Assembly: GCF_028640845.1 (NCBI RefSeq) | Contig: NC_080540.1 | Location: 170,325,752 to 170,389,751 of the forward strand | Length of the DNA stretch: 64,000 nucleotides | Direction: 5' to 3' | DNA from: Ahaetulla prasina | Taxonomy: Eukaryota > Chordata > Lepidosauria > Squamata > Colubridae | Shown: piece after piece, positions 34,315-46,329 of the stretch | Position numbering within the stretch: position 1 is the stretch's first letter | How the letters are laid out: each line of letters opens with the position of its first letter | The notes under the pieces: generated by a model | The model's input: the letters and a program-made list of their open reading frames with translations, nothing else | Told to the model about the DNA's origin: nothing | Databases searched by the model: none | Translations under genes and position numbers: made by a program

Positions 34315-34885
34315 CAGCGGTAAAATCCCCCCCAGTTCTATCCGGTTTGCCGAACTGCTAGTGCCGACAGCGGGAGGCTCCGCCCACCTGCCGGGACATC
34401 ATTACGTCCCATTTTTTACCATCTGCGCATGCGCAGAAGGTTCTCGCATGTGCAGGAGAGACGTGTGCACAGGCTATGCACCAATAGTGGGTTCCAAAAT
34501 TTTTTACTACCGGTTCTGTGGGTGTGGCTTGGTGGGTGTGGCATTGCTTAGTGGGCGTGGTTTGGTGGGCATGGCAGGGGAAGGATACTGTAAAATCTCA
34601 ATTCCCACCCCACTATAGGGGAAGGATACTGTAAAATCTTCATTCCCACCCCACTCCAGGGGAAGGTTACTGCAAAATCCCCATTTCCTCCCAATCAGCT
34701 GGGACTTGGGAGGCAGAGAATAGATGGGGGTGGGGCCAATCAGAATTTTTACTACCAGTTCTCCGAACTACTCAAAATTTCCGCTACCGGTTCTCCAGAA
34801 CTGGTCAGAACCTGCTGAAACCCACCTCTGCTATGCAAGCTCCCATTCCCGAACCAGTAGCGAAAGTAAGTGGATTTCACCCCTG
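34315..34885. mobile_element. Outer hAT-type element split by a related element
   Basis: Perfect 8-bp duplication ATTTATAC at 34307-34314 and 34886-34893. The ends are CAGCGGTAAAATC and GTGGATTTCACCCCTG. The left half (CCGAACTGCTAGTGCCGACA and a TGCGCATGCGC palindrome) belongs to a GC-richer subfamily than the inner insert. Confidence 0.85.
34482..34830. mobile_element. Inner hAT-type element, nested (349 bp)
   Basis: It sits inside the element at 34315-34885 with flanks CTATGCAC (34474-34481) and CTATGCAA (34831-34838), 7 of 8 matching. The ends are CAATAGTGGGTTCC and GAAACCCACCTCTG. It has three 41-bp internal units starting at 34577, 34618 and 34659. Confidence 0.88.
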
Positions 34886-34893
34886 ATTTATAC

Positions 34894-36049
34894 CATATAA
34901 TACCAAGCATGTTCTTTTGGCCATCAATCATGGGTAGGTTTTTTTACCCCTGTGTGCCCCTGGCCAAAATAGCATCCAAACCAAAAAGGTAGATAAATAT
35001 ATTTTATTTATGCATAAGTAAAGTGTAGGGCTCCCACAGATACAATGTGGAAATATCCTGAGGCACAGAAATAACTTTATATATGTTCAAACATATTGGG
35101 TTTGGAATATTTTCTCTTATTGGCTAGCATAATTTGAGTCATAAAACATCTAGAGAGCATGCTCAGAAATCGGTATGTACCAGTGCATACTAACCTATAA
35201 TATTCCTAGCATGATCATTTAAATGTACTTCCCAATACACGTGGGCAGAGAATTTGAGATGTTAATGAGAAAAAAAAACCATGATAACATTACTTAGAGT
35301 CCATGAAGAGACAAACCAGATGTCAATTAACACTGAAGAGTTCTCTCTTGCAGTTTGGGAATGTTACAACATATCAATTAATCGGGCCTAACAGGATCCA
35401 ATTACTGAGGTAAAAGGCTTTTCACATTCCATCCTGCAAGGTTTTGATAAACGGTTAAAATTACATTTAAAAGAGAGGAAAAATAAGTCACATTAAGATA
35501 CAAGAAAACCCATGCTACTTAGCAAGTACAAAACTTGCTAAGTCCATGTTGTTGGTATTACAAAGTCCATGTTATGTGTCCCTGAGTTCTATGCAGCATC
35601 CTCTTCTTGAAGATGTTGGAGTGATAGCTGAAACAGTTGGAGGTTTGCTATGAGATTTTTTTTATTATTCTTTGATTATATGTGCCTTGCTTTGGACTCC
35701 AATCTTGGGTGACATAACAATGACAAATGTTTGTCTTGTTCGTATGGTGACCTTGTTGATCTCAAAGACATGGACCAAATATGTGGAGAAATAAAAACTA
35801 TTGCTTGGTTGGTTAAACCTTTCCCTATTTAAATCAGTCAAACAGGGATTGGCTCCATGCTCATAAAGGAGGTACTTAATACTTCCTAGAAAATGGACTT
35901 CAACTGAAAATGGGGGCTTCTTTTGAAAATATCCTACCTATGTGGGCTGTAAAGACTTTTGTAATCATGGACCATAAGATGTATTCCATTCTTGCGTAAA
36001 GTAATGTCATAACTCCAGATGCATTTTCTGAAGTTACCTCAAGGTAGGT
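34894..36049. other. Unassigned intergenic DNA
   Basis: A+T-rich sequence without a recognisable gene or repeat. Confidence 0.55.
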
Positions 36050-36870
36050 TTCCTCAACACACTCAAAACCGTAGAAATGGTGGTAGACTTTAGGAGAAAC
36101 CCTTCCATATTTCCACCTCTCACAATATTAGACAACACAGTATCAACAGTAGAAACCTTCAAATTTCTAGGTTCTACCATATCACAAGGTCTAAAATGGA
36201 CAGCTAACATCAAAAACATCATCAAAAAAGGACAACAAAGAATGTTCTTTCTGCGCCAACTCAGAAAGCTCAAACTGCCCAAGGAGCTGCTGATCCAATT
36301 CTACAGAGGAGTTATTGAATCTGCCATCTGTACCACTATAACTGTCTGGTTTGGTTCTGCAATCCAACAAGACAGACACAGACTTCAGAGGATAATTAGA
36401 ACTGCAGACAAAACAATCGCTACCAATCTGCCTTCCATTGAGGATCTGTATACTGCACAAATCAAAAAGAGGGCTGTGAAAATATTTACAGATCTCTTAC
36501 ATCCTGGACATAAACTGTTTCAACTCCTACCCTCAAAACGACGCTATAGAGCACTGCACACCAGAACAACTAGACACAAGTTTTTTTCGAAGGCCATTAC
36601 TCTGCTAAACAAATAATTCCCTCAACACTGTCAAACTATTTACTAAATCTGAACTACTATTAATCTTCTCATCGTTCCCATCACCAATCTCTTTCCACTT
36701 ATGACTGTAACTTTGTTGCTGGTAATCCTTATGATTTATATTGATATATTGACCATCATTTATGTTGTAAGTGTTGTACCTTGATGAAGATATCTTTTCT
36801 TCTATGTACACTGAGAGCATATGCACCAAGACAAATTCCTTGTGTGTCCAATCACACTTGGCCAATAAAA
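36050..36870 (+). pseudogene. LINE ORF2 C-terminal part and 3' end
   Basis: An uninterrupted 179-codon frame at 36077-36616 begins VVDFRRNPS and contains ETFKFLGSTISQGLKWT, QQRMFFLRQLRK and FYRGVIESAI, then HPGHKLFQLLPSKRRYR. These are the post-RT motifs of L2/Rex-like LINE proteins of fish and reptiles. The reverse transcriptase proper is missing, so this is a 5'-truncated copy. The 3' end TGGCCAATAAAATTCAATT leads into the microsatellite. Confidence 0.75.
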
Positions 36871-36958
36871 TTCAATTCAATTCAATTCAATTCAATTCTA
36901 TTCTATTCTATTCTATTCTATTCTATTCTATTCTATTCTATTCTATTCTATTCTATTC
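36871..36958. repeat. (TTCAA)n then (TTCTA)n LINE-tail microsatellite
   Basis: About five TTCAA units change to about twelve TTCTA units by one base per unit, directly at the LINE 3' end. Confidence 0.95.
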
Positions 36959-38160
36959 AGCATTTGAATCTGAAACTGCTTTGGTTGCCTTAGTAAATAA
37001 CCTAAGTAGAGGGGGAATGGAGAATTGCCAGCTGTTTGGAATCTCTCAAAGGCTTTCAATACATTAACCAGTGTAACCTGGTTAATGTTGTCAACAAGAT
37101 TGAATCTTGGGATTTGCAGTGGTTTTGGAATTATCATTAAGTCGGACTTACATTATGGGGAAGTACTATTCAACAGCTAGGGTCATTGTCTGTTGTTGTG
37201 TCACTGGTTTTATTTTGTCTTTTGTGCTGTTTATCATCATCATGAAATTGCTTGAGAAGGTCACTTGGAGTTTTAGATTGAAATCCCATTAGTATGCTGA
37301 TGACACCCAGTAGTGCTGTTCCTTCTGTTTCCAGAGAAGCAGTCAATATCCTTGAACATTTCCTAATCTTAGTGATCGTCTGGATGAGGGATAATAAATT
37401 GAAATTAAATCTAGAGAAGATAGTTGGTTTGGAGAAAAGTGGAGTCTCAGATTGTGGTGAAATCTGCCCTAGGTGGAATTGTCCTGTTCAAGTAAATCAG
37501 GTTCATCATTCAGTAAAGCTGACTCTTAGTTTAGATCTATAGTTAGCTGTTGTGGCAAGGAACAAGTTTTCACAATTAAAGTGAGTGCACCAACAATTCA
37601 TCTCAACTATGATGATGTGCTTTATGAGGGCTGTCCTTGAAAATCATCTGGAAAGTACCATTAATGCAAATTGTGGTAGTGAGAATGCTGCTGACCAATG
37701 CAAGAAATAGGGACCATAGGATGCTTCTACTGAAATATTTGTAGTGGGAAAAACCTGGAGTGTTAATGTTGACCTTTAAAGCCCTAAAGCAACTTAAAAG
37801 TCTGATATTTATGGTTTATGTGACTAAAGGATCAACAGAGATCAGTTTACAGTATTTGCTGGATTGGAAGTCGTCTTGTTTGCAGATATTCGTTTGCTTA
37901 TTCTCCATTTATCATTTCATCTCTAAGAAATTGCTTGGTTATTTATATTGGTAGAAGTTCTTCCAAAGATGGTCTTGTGGCTAGAAGCTTGGCTCTTGGA
38001 TATGCAGGAGATAACTTTCACCTGAGTGTATCCCAGATTATGATATGTGCTCCGTAATACGTTTGGCTCCTACTCTCAGTATTGAAGAAGGTAGCAAAAA
38101 CCCATCTCTTTTACTACCTCTTAATTGATAATTCTTTCCAAGTTTTAGTTTAACTTTGCT
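36959..38160 (+). pseudogene. Decayed CR1/L2-type LINE, RT to C-terminus
   Basis: Fragments match the LINE at 48461-52578 in order. SETALVALVNNL corresponds to STETALVALVDDL there, and VWMRDNKLKLNLEKI to VWMGRNRLKLNPSK. Stops and shifts are everywhere. It ends in a (TTCTA)n tract, as the younger copies do. Confidence 0.65.
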
Positions 38161-38252
38161 TTTATTATTCTATTCTATTCTATTCTATTCTATTCTGTTC
38201 TGTTCTGTTCTGTTCTGTTCTGTTCTATTCTATTCTATTCTATTCTATTCTT
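38161..38252. repeat. (TTCTA)n-(TTCTG)n-(TTCTA)n microsatellite
   Basis: A compound pentanucleotide tract at the 3' end of the preceding LINE. 38253-39194 holds nothing that I recognise. Confidence 0.93.
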
Positions 38253-39194
38253 TGGGTTTTTAATTGCATCAATTGTAGGGTTCCATCTCATGCTCTGAGA
38301 AAGTTTTGTTCACTGGAAACTGCCATTAGCTGGAACTATGCAAGAAGTTGAAGTATCTATTCAGTAATACCTATCTGCCTACAACTGAAGATTTCATTGA
38401 AGCTGGAGGGACATGGAGAAAGAGACCTGCCATAGAACTATTTGAGGTTCATAGCAGGATAATAGATTAAAATATGCAAATTGTTCACAAAGAGACAATG
38501 ACAATGCTCAGTGTTTAATTTTAAAGTAAGGTCTGAAGAGGTGCTCCCCATCCTGCTGGGATAAAATATTCCTGGGGCTGTAATAGCTGGGGCTGTAATA
38601 GACATGCAGATGTGATTTAGTCAGTCAAAACAATCAGAGTAGCTCATTTGGGGATGGGGGGTGTCCTTGCCTATTGAAAAGACTATATGTTTCACTTCCC
38701 AAGGACTTCTTGGCATAGAAAAGAAAGTTCTCTTTTCTCAGTCTCAGACTATCTAGAAAGGAACAGAGAAAAAGGAAAAGCATCTCAGCAATCAAAATCG
38801 AAAAGCGAGTGATCCTGTGCTCAATTTTGTAGGCTCCTCCTGGGAATGAAAATAGCCCCGCTATTCAACTCGAAATACACGACACTGTCTATCGGTAAAA
38901 GCAAAGTGGTTATTTTGAATTTGTTCAAAGGCAAGAGAGAATGCAGAAGGGTGTGGGGGGGGGAGGGTTCATCCTGGGCAGTTCAAAGTCCGGAAGAATA
39001 AAACTGCAGAAGAGAACCAAGTGATCTGCAACAGCCACAAATCTCTCCCTACCAGCAAAGGGGCTTTCCCCTGTAGTGACTATGGCAGACCACGGGTGTG
39101 GTGTGGTTTAGAAACGATCTATCAAAGTAGATTGTTTTTCTGAACCATCTTCCTCCCCCACCTCTCTGAATTGTTGTCTAATGTTTTTCTGAAT

Positions 39195-39625
39195 GTTATC
39201 CTAGATCAAGACTGGTGAAGTTGAAGACCTCAGGACCGTACGTAGGCTCTAAAACCTTCTTCAGCTTCTCATATTCCTTCTTGATGTTGCTGTCAGTCGG
39301 CATCATTGCATCTATTATCATCGCTGTCCTCTAGTCTATGAACATGATGTCTGGTTGATTGCTTAGTACCTGCCAGTTTGTGTTGATCTGGAACTCCCAC
39401 AGGTTTTTAGCTCTGTTATTCCCCACACCCTTCTGTAAAATGTCCTATCTGGATTTGGGAGACTCTTCATATACTGTGCAGATGTTCCTGTACACAATGA
39501 CAGCTACCCAGGGATACTATACAATATATACAATTCCTGCCTGTATCTTACACCCTGCCACTATGTATTGGAATATCTTGGAGGCCTCTCTGCACAAAGA
39601 GGTAGTGGTAGTCTAGTGTGGTAGA
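39195..39625 (-). pseudogene. R4/Dong-like LINE endonuclease region, degenerate
   Basis: On the - strand broken frames give VLSNQPDIMFID, AMIIDAMMPTDSNIKKEYEK and then LKKVLEPTYGPEV. This resembles the C-terminal PD-(D/E)XK endonuclease region of R4/NeSL-type LINEs (PDI...D...VIDVAIPSD). Assignment is by memory of that motif. Confidence 0.5.
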
Positions 39626-39689
39626 TCCCTGCTTTTCAAAAATGTGGTCCTCGCACACAACTGTGGTTTAGTGGGTTTAGTGATCCGGT

Positions 39690-40515
39690 AGCGATGGGGG
39701 GTGGGTAGTTTGGAGAACCGGTAGCAAAAATCCCTGCCCCCCCCCTCCCGCCAATGCCCATCCAATCGCCCGGTCCTCACTTATCTACTTGGCAGCTTCC
39801 TGCTTCTTTCGGTCTCACTCGCTATTCTGGCCTTGCTTCGGCTATTGCAATCAATTGCATCAGCTAGCAACTCAGTCTGCCTGCCTGCAATCCATCTCAT
39901 AGGTGAGCAACACAATCTGCCTGCCTTGTCTCTTGAATTGGGTAAGTAAGGGGAGGGGGAGCTTTAAAAAAATAGTTAATTGGGTTTTTTTTAGGAGTTT
40001 TATTTTTTTTAGACAGCAATTTAAAATTAAGGAATTTTTAAATTTAGCTGCTTAAAAATATAAATAAAATAAAATAATAAAATAAAATATTTGTGCAGCT
40101 TTCTGAGATTTGGTGTGTTTCTGTAGTGTTTCACTCTACACAAACAAACAAAATCTCACAAAGCTGTATGTGGCATTTTGTGTGTGTGTGTCAGTTGTGT
40201 TGTGTTGTGTGTGTGTAAAGTGTGAAAGTTGGTTTTTGAGCTTTTTGTGGCTGTGTGAGGTTCCTGCTTGTTGCAGGGGCCATTTTGAGTGAGGTGCAAC
40301 TGCTTTTACATTGTGTGTGAGTCAGTTATGTTGTGTTGTGTGTCTGTAAAGTGTGAAAGTTGATTTTTGGTATCTCTTAATGTTTTGTGTACTTTGTTTA
40401 TTATTTTTATTTATTGTTATTGGCCATGCCCACCCAGTCACCTGACCACCAAACCACACCCACCAATTAAGCCACACCCACAGAGCCTGTCAAGAAAACT
40501 TTTAGATTTCACCCC
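39690..40515. mobile_element. Degenerate or expanded hAT-type element
   Basis: The left part has GGAGAACCGGTAGCAAAAAT and the right part CCACACCCACCAATTAAGCC, then TTTAGATTTCACCCCTG. These are the two ends of the hAT family above with a longer interior of about 600 bp. The interior has GTGTGT runs and no coding frame. No target duplication could be confirmed. Confidence 0.5.
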
Positions 40516-40519
40516 TGAA

Positions 40520-41150
40520 GCAGATCAATACTAGTCCACAGAGTCAATGGCCAATGAGTCCACAAGGCACTTGAAAGTTTCCCAATCAACATAATCCCAC
40601 CAGGCAAAATTAAATCCATAATACAAGAATGGTTCATGAAGCAAGAAAAGTCCAGAGTTCACAAGGCATGATGCAAGTCAAGGCACAGTGTCAATTCAAA
40701 GCGAGTCAAGAATCACAATGACCAGAAAACACATAGCTAGGAAATGAACATGTTCTCAGCATCACTTACATCTGTCTCTTGTGCTAAATAGCCAGCTTCT
40801 GGTGCAGCCCATCAAGAACGGCAAGGATTTCTCCTCGCGAGTAATCTGATTGACCTTCTCTACTCACGCCTTTTCTCTGCCCTACGTGTTCTTGGATCAA
40901 GTGCAGAAGGCAGTTCCTCATCCTCATCACTGACTGGCTGCAGCTGCATGTTTTCCCCATCTGAAACCTCAGGGCTGTCCTGTTGCAGCAGTGCTTCAGC
41001 CAAATCTCTCTCAGACAGCTGCTTTGAGCCATTGACCAACGCCCCCCCTCTAATTGTGTCTGGAACTGGTTCATCTTCCTCCGAGCCGACATCTGGAGAG
41101 GTATCTGGGGAAGCATCCGGGGGAGTCATCAGAGTTGTTTGTCATGGTAC
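40520..41150 (-). mobile_element. LTR-like element related to solo LTR copies A and B (tentative)
   Basis: The - strand carries a 89-codon open frame (40860-41129). It is rich in Asp/Glu, with EEDEPVPDT and SDEDEELPS, and ends DPRTRRAEKRRE. That layout, acidic then D-x-R-x-R-R basic end, is the one seen in the LTRs at 26990 and 27637. I could not find convincing TG...CA ends or a target duplication, so the boundaries are approximate. Confidence 0.4.
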
Positions 41151-41641
41151 TTCCCATACTGGGTTTGTCTTGCCATGGTACTTCCTCTCCTTCATGTTCC
41201 TTTCATGTCTGCTGCTGCCTATATATAATGTGCACCAAGTTTACGAAGAGTTATCATCCCCAAATCTTTTAGTCTGTAAGATGCCTCCCTGTGTTTTTTT
41301 TTAAATCAATCACACCTGATGATTATTTAATTTCAGTGAAAGACAATCTGTTCAGTGAATGATGAAAATTTGGTTGATAATGACATTTAATAATTGTAGG
41401 AATCTCCTCTCATACGTCTATACTGTATCAGCTTGCTTCAATCCAGGAATGTTTGGAGCAAGTTGCATTGTATCAGAACGTACTTTTCTAGACAAGACTT
41501 CTCTTGAGTTGATGCTTTCCAGATTTATTGGATTTCTTTTCCCAAAGCTTCACGACCATATGACTGAGGGCTATATTGGTTAGGAATTATGAAAGGTTGA
41601 AGCCCATATGTGGTTGGAAAACACCCTTTTCTTTCAACTAG

Positions 41642-42528
41642 AGATAGCCCTCTACTTATGATCACAATTGGGCCTGGAATTTCAATCACTGAGTGAGGCA
41701 GTCATTAAGCAAGATGCCACGTGACCCCCTTCAGTCAACAACTGCAATCTCAGCTCTCTCCCAGTTGCAAGTCATTAAGCAGATTGCTGGGTCTGGGCAT
41801 CCTGCGTATGATGGGGTGGGCAGAGGACCTGGATGTGTGTGGAGTGTCTCACTTCATCTGGGAGATCTGGGCTCTCTCTTCTCCCTGGGGAGAGCCAGCA
41901 ATCATGAGAATGCTGGCACTCACTAGAATTTTTGATAATTTGAAATCTGTTCCTCCAGTGTGCCAAGGGATTTCCTTTTGGAGGGGTAATCCCTCAACAT
42001 GCTGAAGAAACAGATCTCAAATCTGCTGAAAGTAGTAACAAAACACCTGTGTTCCGAGCTTTTCAGAATCCTACTATTTTCCCCATCCCTTTGGAGCCTT
42101 TCTAACCCTGCTAGTGGGTAGAGGGAAACAGTAACAAATAGCAGTGTTCTGAAAGACTGAAAACATTAGTGTTTTTTGCTAGCTTTGAGGTTTGTTCCTC
42201 CAAAATGTTCTGGGGAATGGAATTTAAACTCAACATTGCCTCTGCTTGCAACCTTCCCTGCTGTCTTCCCCATTGATTTTTTTTGGGGGGGCGGGGGGAT
42301 TCAGCACAGAAGGCTGCAAATCACATGATCACAGTGTACTTGGCAACCAATCAAAAATGCAAAAAGATTGCCAAGTGTCTGAAATGTCATCATGTGACTC
42401 AGGGGCCCCCTGGTGAGACATTTCACAATAGCTAGAAATGTATTCTGGGTCATAAAGCACTTGGTCCAAGGCCATTGTAATTGTGAACAGTCTTTAAACG
42501 ACTGGTCATAAGTCAAGGACCACTTGTA
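41642..42528. mobile_element. Inverted-repeat DNA element, longer copy (about 890 bp)
   Basis: It starts AGATAGCCCTCTACTTATGA and ends GGTCATAAGTCAAGGACCAC. This is the same terminal family as 32469-32880 with a different, longer interior. No transposase frame is evident. 41150-41641 and 42529-43430 show nothing that I recognise. Confidence 0.55.
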
Positions 42529-43429
42529 ATGAATAGGCTACCAAAGACAGTTAGTGATGGATTTATGTGGAATTAAATATTAATGTATGCACACAGATAG
42601 CTCCCTTCTAAAAAAGCATAATCTTAGAGGTTCAGCTAACATCCTTATGAGATCGAGCTAATTCTATTCTACAGAGGCAAACTAAGTATAGGGTATGATT
42701 AATTTACCTATCATCCGGGTTTGTTCTTGCCCAACAGACTATAGCAGAATGTTTTCTTTCTCCAAGTAGAAAAAAGCCCTCCATCCCCCTCAAGAATGAG
42801 TGCAACCACATATTAAGGGGATCAAAGAAATCACTGCTGGGTCACTGTGGTTCTAAGGTTTGCAAGCCAATGATGACCTGTAAGAAGATGGCCTGGACAT
42901 GTTAAGTGGAGTTGGATATGAATCATTCCATCTGGGATGGGCGATGTTTGCTACAAAAAGTTATTGAATTCAAAGAAGCTAGTTGGGTCCACAACAAGAA
43001 TCACTCTGCCGTTGAATCATGAAATAGCATGTATTGTCTGTGAACCTGTGAGGTAAGGGGAGCGGGTGGGGGGAGGAAAGGAAAGGAAAATACTTTAGGA
43101 ACATGTGCAGGTTGCTTTTCAGATACTAGTAGGGTATCATAGTTCTATGCATCTGGAATTAGGTGGTTGGCATGCAAGGTTCAGTGCTATTGCCCTCTTT
43201 CCTTCTCATTCTCTTCCCTTTTTCATACAGATCAGTCACTCAGAGAGGAGCGAAGGAACAGAGACAAATAGCCCAATTAGGAAGAAAGAGACACTGCGGC
43301 TTGCGAAGCAAGAACTCCAACACATGGAAATAACAGTCACTGTCTTATACTGAGTCAGACAACTCTTGGTTGTCACCCAGAATTTCACCCAGAAGATTTT
43401 TTTCAAGCCCTATTGAAAGGTCCCTGAGA

Positions 43430-44192
43430 TTGGTGTTTGAACCATCTGTCGGTAGACTATCAAGGACCTAGGAGAACTCATCTCAAATGATCTAAGCCCC
43501 AGAGCTCACTGTAACAGCATTGCCAAAAAGGCATTAAGAGTTGTTAACCTAATTTTGTGAAGCTTCTTCTCCGGTAACATTGAACTGCAAACTAGGGCAT
43601 ACAAAACCTTTGCCAGACTAATTTTTGAATACAACTCATCTGCCTGGAATCCACACTGTATATCGGACATTAATATAATTGAGCGGGTCCAGAAGTATTT
43701 CACAAGAAGAGTACTCCACTCGTCTGCTCACAATAGAATCCCTTATGCCACCAGGCTTGAAATTTTGGGTTTGGACAACCTGGAACTACGCTGCCTATAG
43801 TCTGACCTAAGTATAATATACAAAATTGTCCACAAAAATGTCCTCCTACCTGTCAACGACTACTTCAGCTTCAACCACAATAATAAATGGGCAAACAATA
43901 GATACAAATTCAAAGTAAACCGCTCTAAACTCGATTGTAGAAAATACGACTTCAGCAACAGAGTAGTCAATGCCTGGAATGCTCTGCCTGACTCCGTTGT
44001 TACATCCTCAAACCCCCCACAGCTTCAACCTTAAACTGTCCACCGTGGACCTCACCCCATTCCTAAGAGGTCCTTAAAGGGGCGTGCATAAGCGCACCAG
44101 CGTGCCTATCATCCCTGTCCTACTGTCCCCATTTATTTGTACTCATTACCTGTTATCTTGTGCATGTTTGACAAAATAAATAAATAAATAAA
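43430..44192 (+). pseudogene. LINE C-terminal domain and 3' end, degenerate
   Basis: Broken frames give FEYNSSAWNPHCISDIN, IERVQKYFTRRVL, ATRLEILGLDNLELRC and VNAWNALPDSVV. This is the classic post-RT region of CR1/Rex1-type LINEs. The 3' end GTTTGACAAAATAAATAAAT runs into (AATA)n. Reverse 3' ends of the same family lie at 31635 and 47705. Confidence 0.7.
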
Positions 44193-45309
44193 ATAGACTG
44201 CCAACAAACTATAGCCATTCTCCTTTAAAAAGCAAAGGAAGGGCCATTAGCTTATACATGAAAGATTAGTCCCAGGCTGCATATGTGATCTCCTTCATGT
44301 CATTAGTATAGTTGAGGGTAGTTCCATGCAAAGAGATGTCACCTTTCAAGAAAATATGGAAAGACCATATTTCCCCATAATCCCCAAGCCCCATCTTTTG
44401 GAAGCCTATTATTGTTTGTTCCCTTAGTCATCCTGGTCAGCTCGTGGATTTCTGTCCATCACATACACTGTGGCAGAGACCAGCACCTCTGACAAGAGAT
44501 TTCATCTGATCACAGTGAAGGCTGAGTAATGGACAGGCAGATTGGAAATGGCAGCTGAGATTTCACTGGCAGGCCTATCAGAGAGAAAGGGGCAGGCTTC
44601 AGTCAAAGCTAGAGCAACTCATTACAATACGTATCTTCTCAGGGGGAAAAAAGCAAAGGTTGCCCAGCTTTATATCCCACACACGTCTTTTCAAAACTGT
44701 GCAGCACCCAACAAGAGAAGTTGTATCTTCCAAAACTCTCCTAGTTTAAAAGTCTTGAGTTTGACATTCTTATTCCCAGGAGTCCTATAATAGTAGAGGA
44801 TTGGCCACCGTTTTTCAATAAGGTCCAGTAATCTCTTTAAAAATAAGGATTCTGCCTCACGTTTAAATTGATTGGTTAAAGAAGGCCGGGACATCAAAGA
44901 AAGTTCCATTTCAGACCTAATCATCACACAGGATTTTCAGGTTGCTAGCAAATAGGTCTCTATCTCATCAGAAACAAATGATTGGACTTCAGGAGAACTA
45001 GGTTCAGATTTCCACCTGTCAGGAAGATTAATAGACCACTGTAGAGGTTATTTATCGTAGGGCCACCCATCTCTAATTCATTATTCTGGGAAGATAACAG
45101 TACTAAAAGAAAATATAAAAGCAGATTGTTTTTTTAAAAAAGAGTCCAGAAGAACTATACACACTGCTCTAAGTCTCTTGGAGAAAGAATGGGTTAAATG
45201 GGTCCAAATAAATCAATAAATCAATCACAAGGTCCTGCACCTTTTAGAAACTAAGCTAAAGATTGTCAAATGCTGGTGACTTGGAGTCAAGTGGCATTAT
45301 TATGGTTCA
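44193..45309. other. Unassigned intergenic DNA
   Basis: No gene or repeat recognised. Confidence 0.5.
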
Positions 45310-45996
45310 TCAGCCAGATGTTTAGATTGGATTCGGCATTTTTTGTACACTTATCAAATCTGGGATAAGCAGATGTGCATATTTGATTGTGTTAAAGGTA
45401 TCGGCACAGGATGTATATTGTTCTGAGTAAAGCTGCCTTTGGATGCAGTTTTCCTGCATCAGCTTTGACTGATGGTGATTTTGTTCAAGTGATGCTCCAG
45501 ATGATATGGCATTGCACCCAAAGCACTTAATTACTATTGGTACTATCTTTGCTTTCTTTTGCCGCAGACATTCTACTACTATTTGCAAATCTTTCTATTT
45601 TGGATTTTCTCCAGGTTTTTCCCCCTTCTATTCTGCTGTGATTAGGTACTGACATGTCCACTATTCAGACTTTTGTCTTTTTTATCGACAATTGTTCAGT
45701 CTGGGGTGTTATGTGGCAGGTGCTTATCTGTTTCAATTCTAAAGTCTCAGAGCACTTTAGCCTCTTCACTTTCTACTACTTTTGTCTATTTTGTGTTCCC
45801 GCCAGTTCTTGCATACAGGCAAATAGCATTTCTTGCAGCTATTCCAAAGTAGCACCATTTTGCTACTTTATCATGCTGTTGTTTTACAGTCGGTCTGTGC
45901 AATCATCTTGCAGCCCATAACTAGGGGTCCACTGTTTCTTCAGCTTCTTTGCAGAGGTGACATTTGCTGTCCGTTGCTGTCTTCTCAATTCTGGCT
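45310..45996 (-). pseudogene. R4/Dong-like LINE endonuclease region, degenerate
   Basis: The - strand frame 45322-45588 has KKAKIVPIVIKCFGCNAISS and then QRQLYSEQYTSCADT. Upstream pieces include VDMSVPNHSRIE. These match the end of R4-type LINE ORFs (VVPIVIGALG...). A short (TTA)n lies at its upstream edge (45997-46014). It is the same broad family as 39195-39625. Confidence 0.5.
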
Positions 45997-46329
45997 TTAT
46001 TATTATTATTATTATTCAGAAGTTTCACATCAGCAGGAAACCTAATGTTTTCCCGACATCGTTCAAAATTAGTTAAGTAACCCTACAGAGAAGCTGGACA
46101 TAATTATTGATCTGGTAAACCTTGTGTTTACACCCAGGAATATGAAAGTTTAGCATTTCATTTTTATCTTATCAGTCTCCTTACATATCTCCCTCTTTCC
46201 CTGATTTATTTACCCACAAATCTCTGTCCACTTCTCATTTATTTCTGCTTCTTCTTCTTCTTTATTTCATTTTGTCACAACAGTATGCACAAACATTGTC
46301 ATAAGTAAAAAAACATATCATGAAGAAAA

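Noticed and set aside
40520..41150. Exact ends of a third solo LTR
   Set aside because: Candidate TGA...TCA ends near 40519 and 41145 give no target duplication, so only the coding-like similarity is reported.
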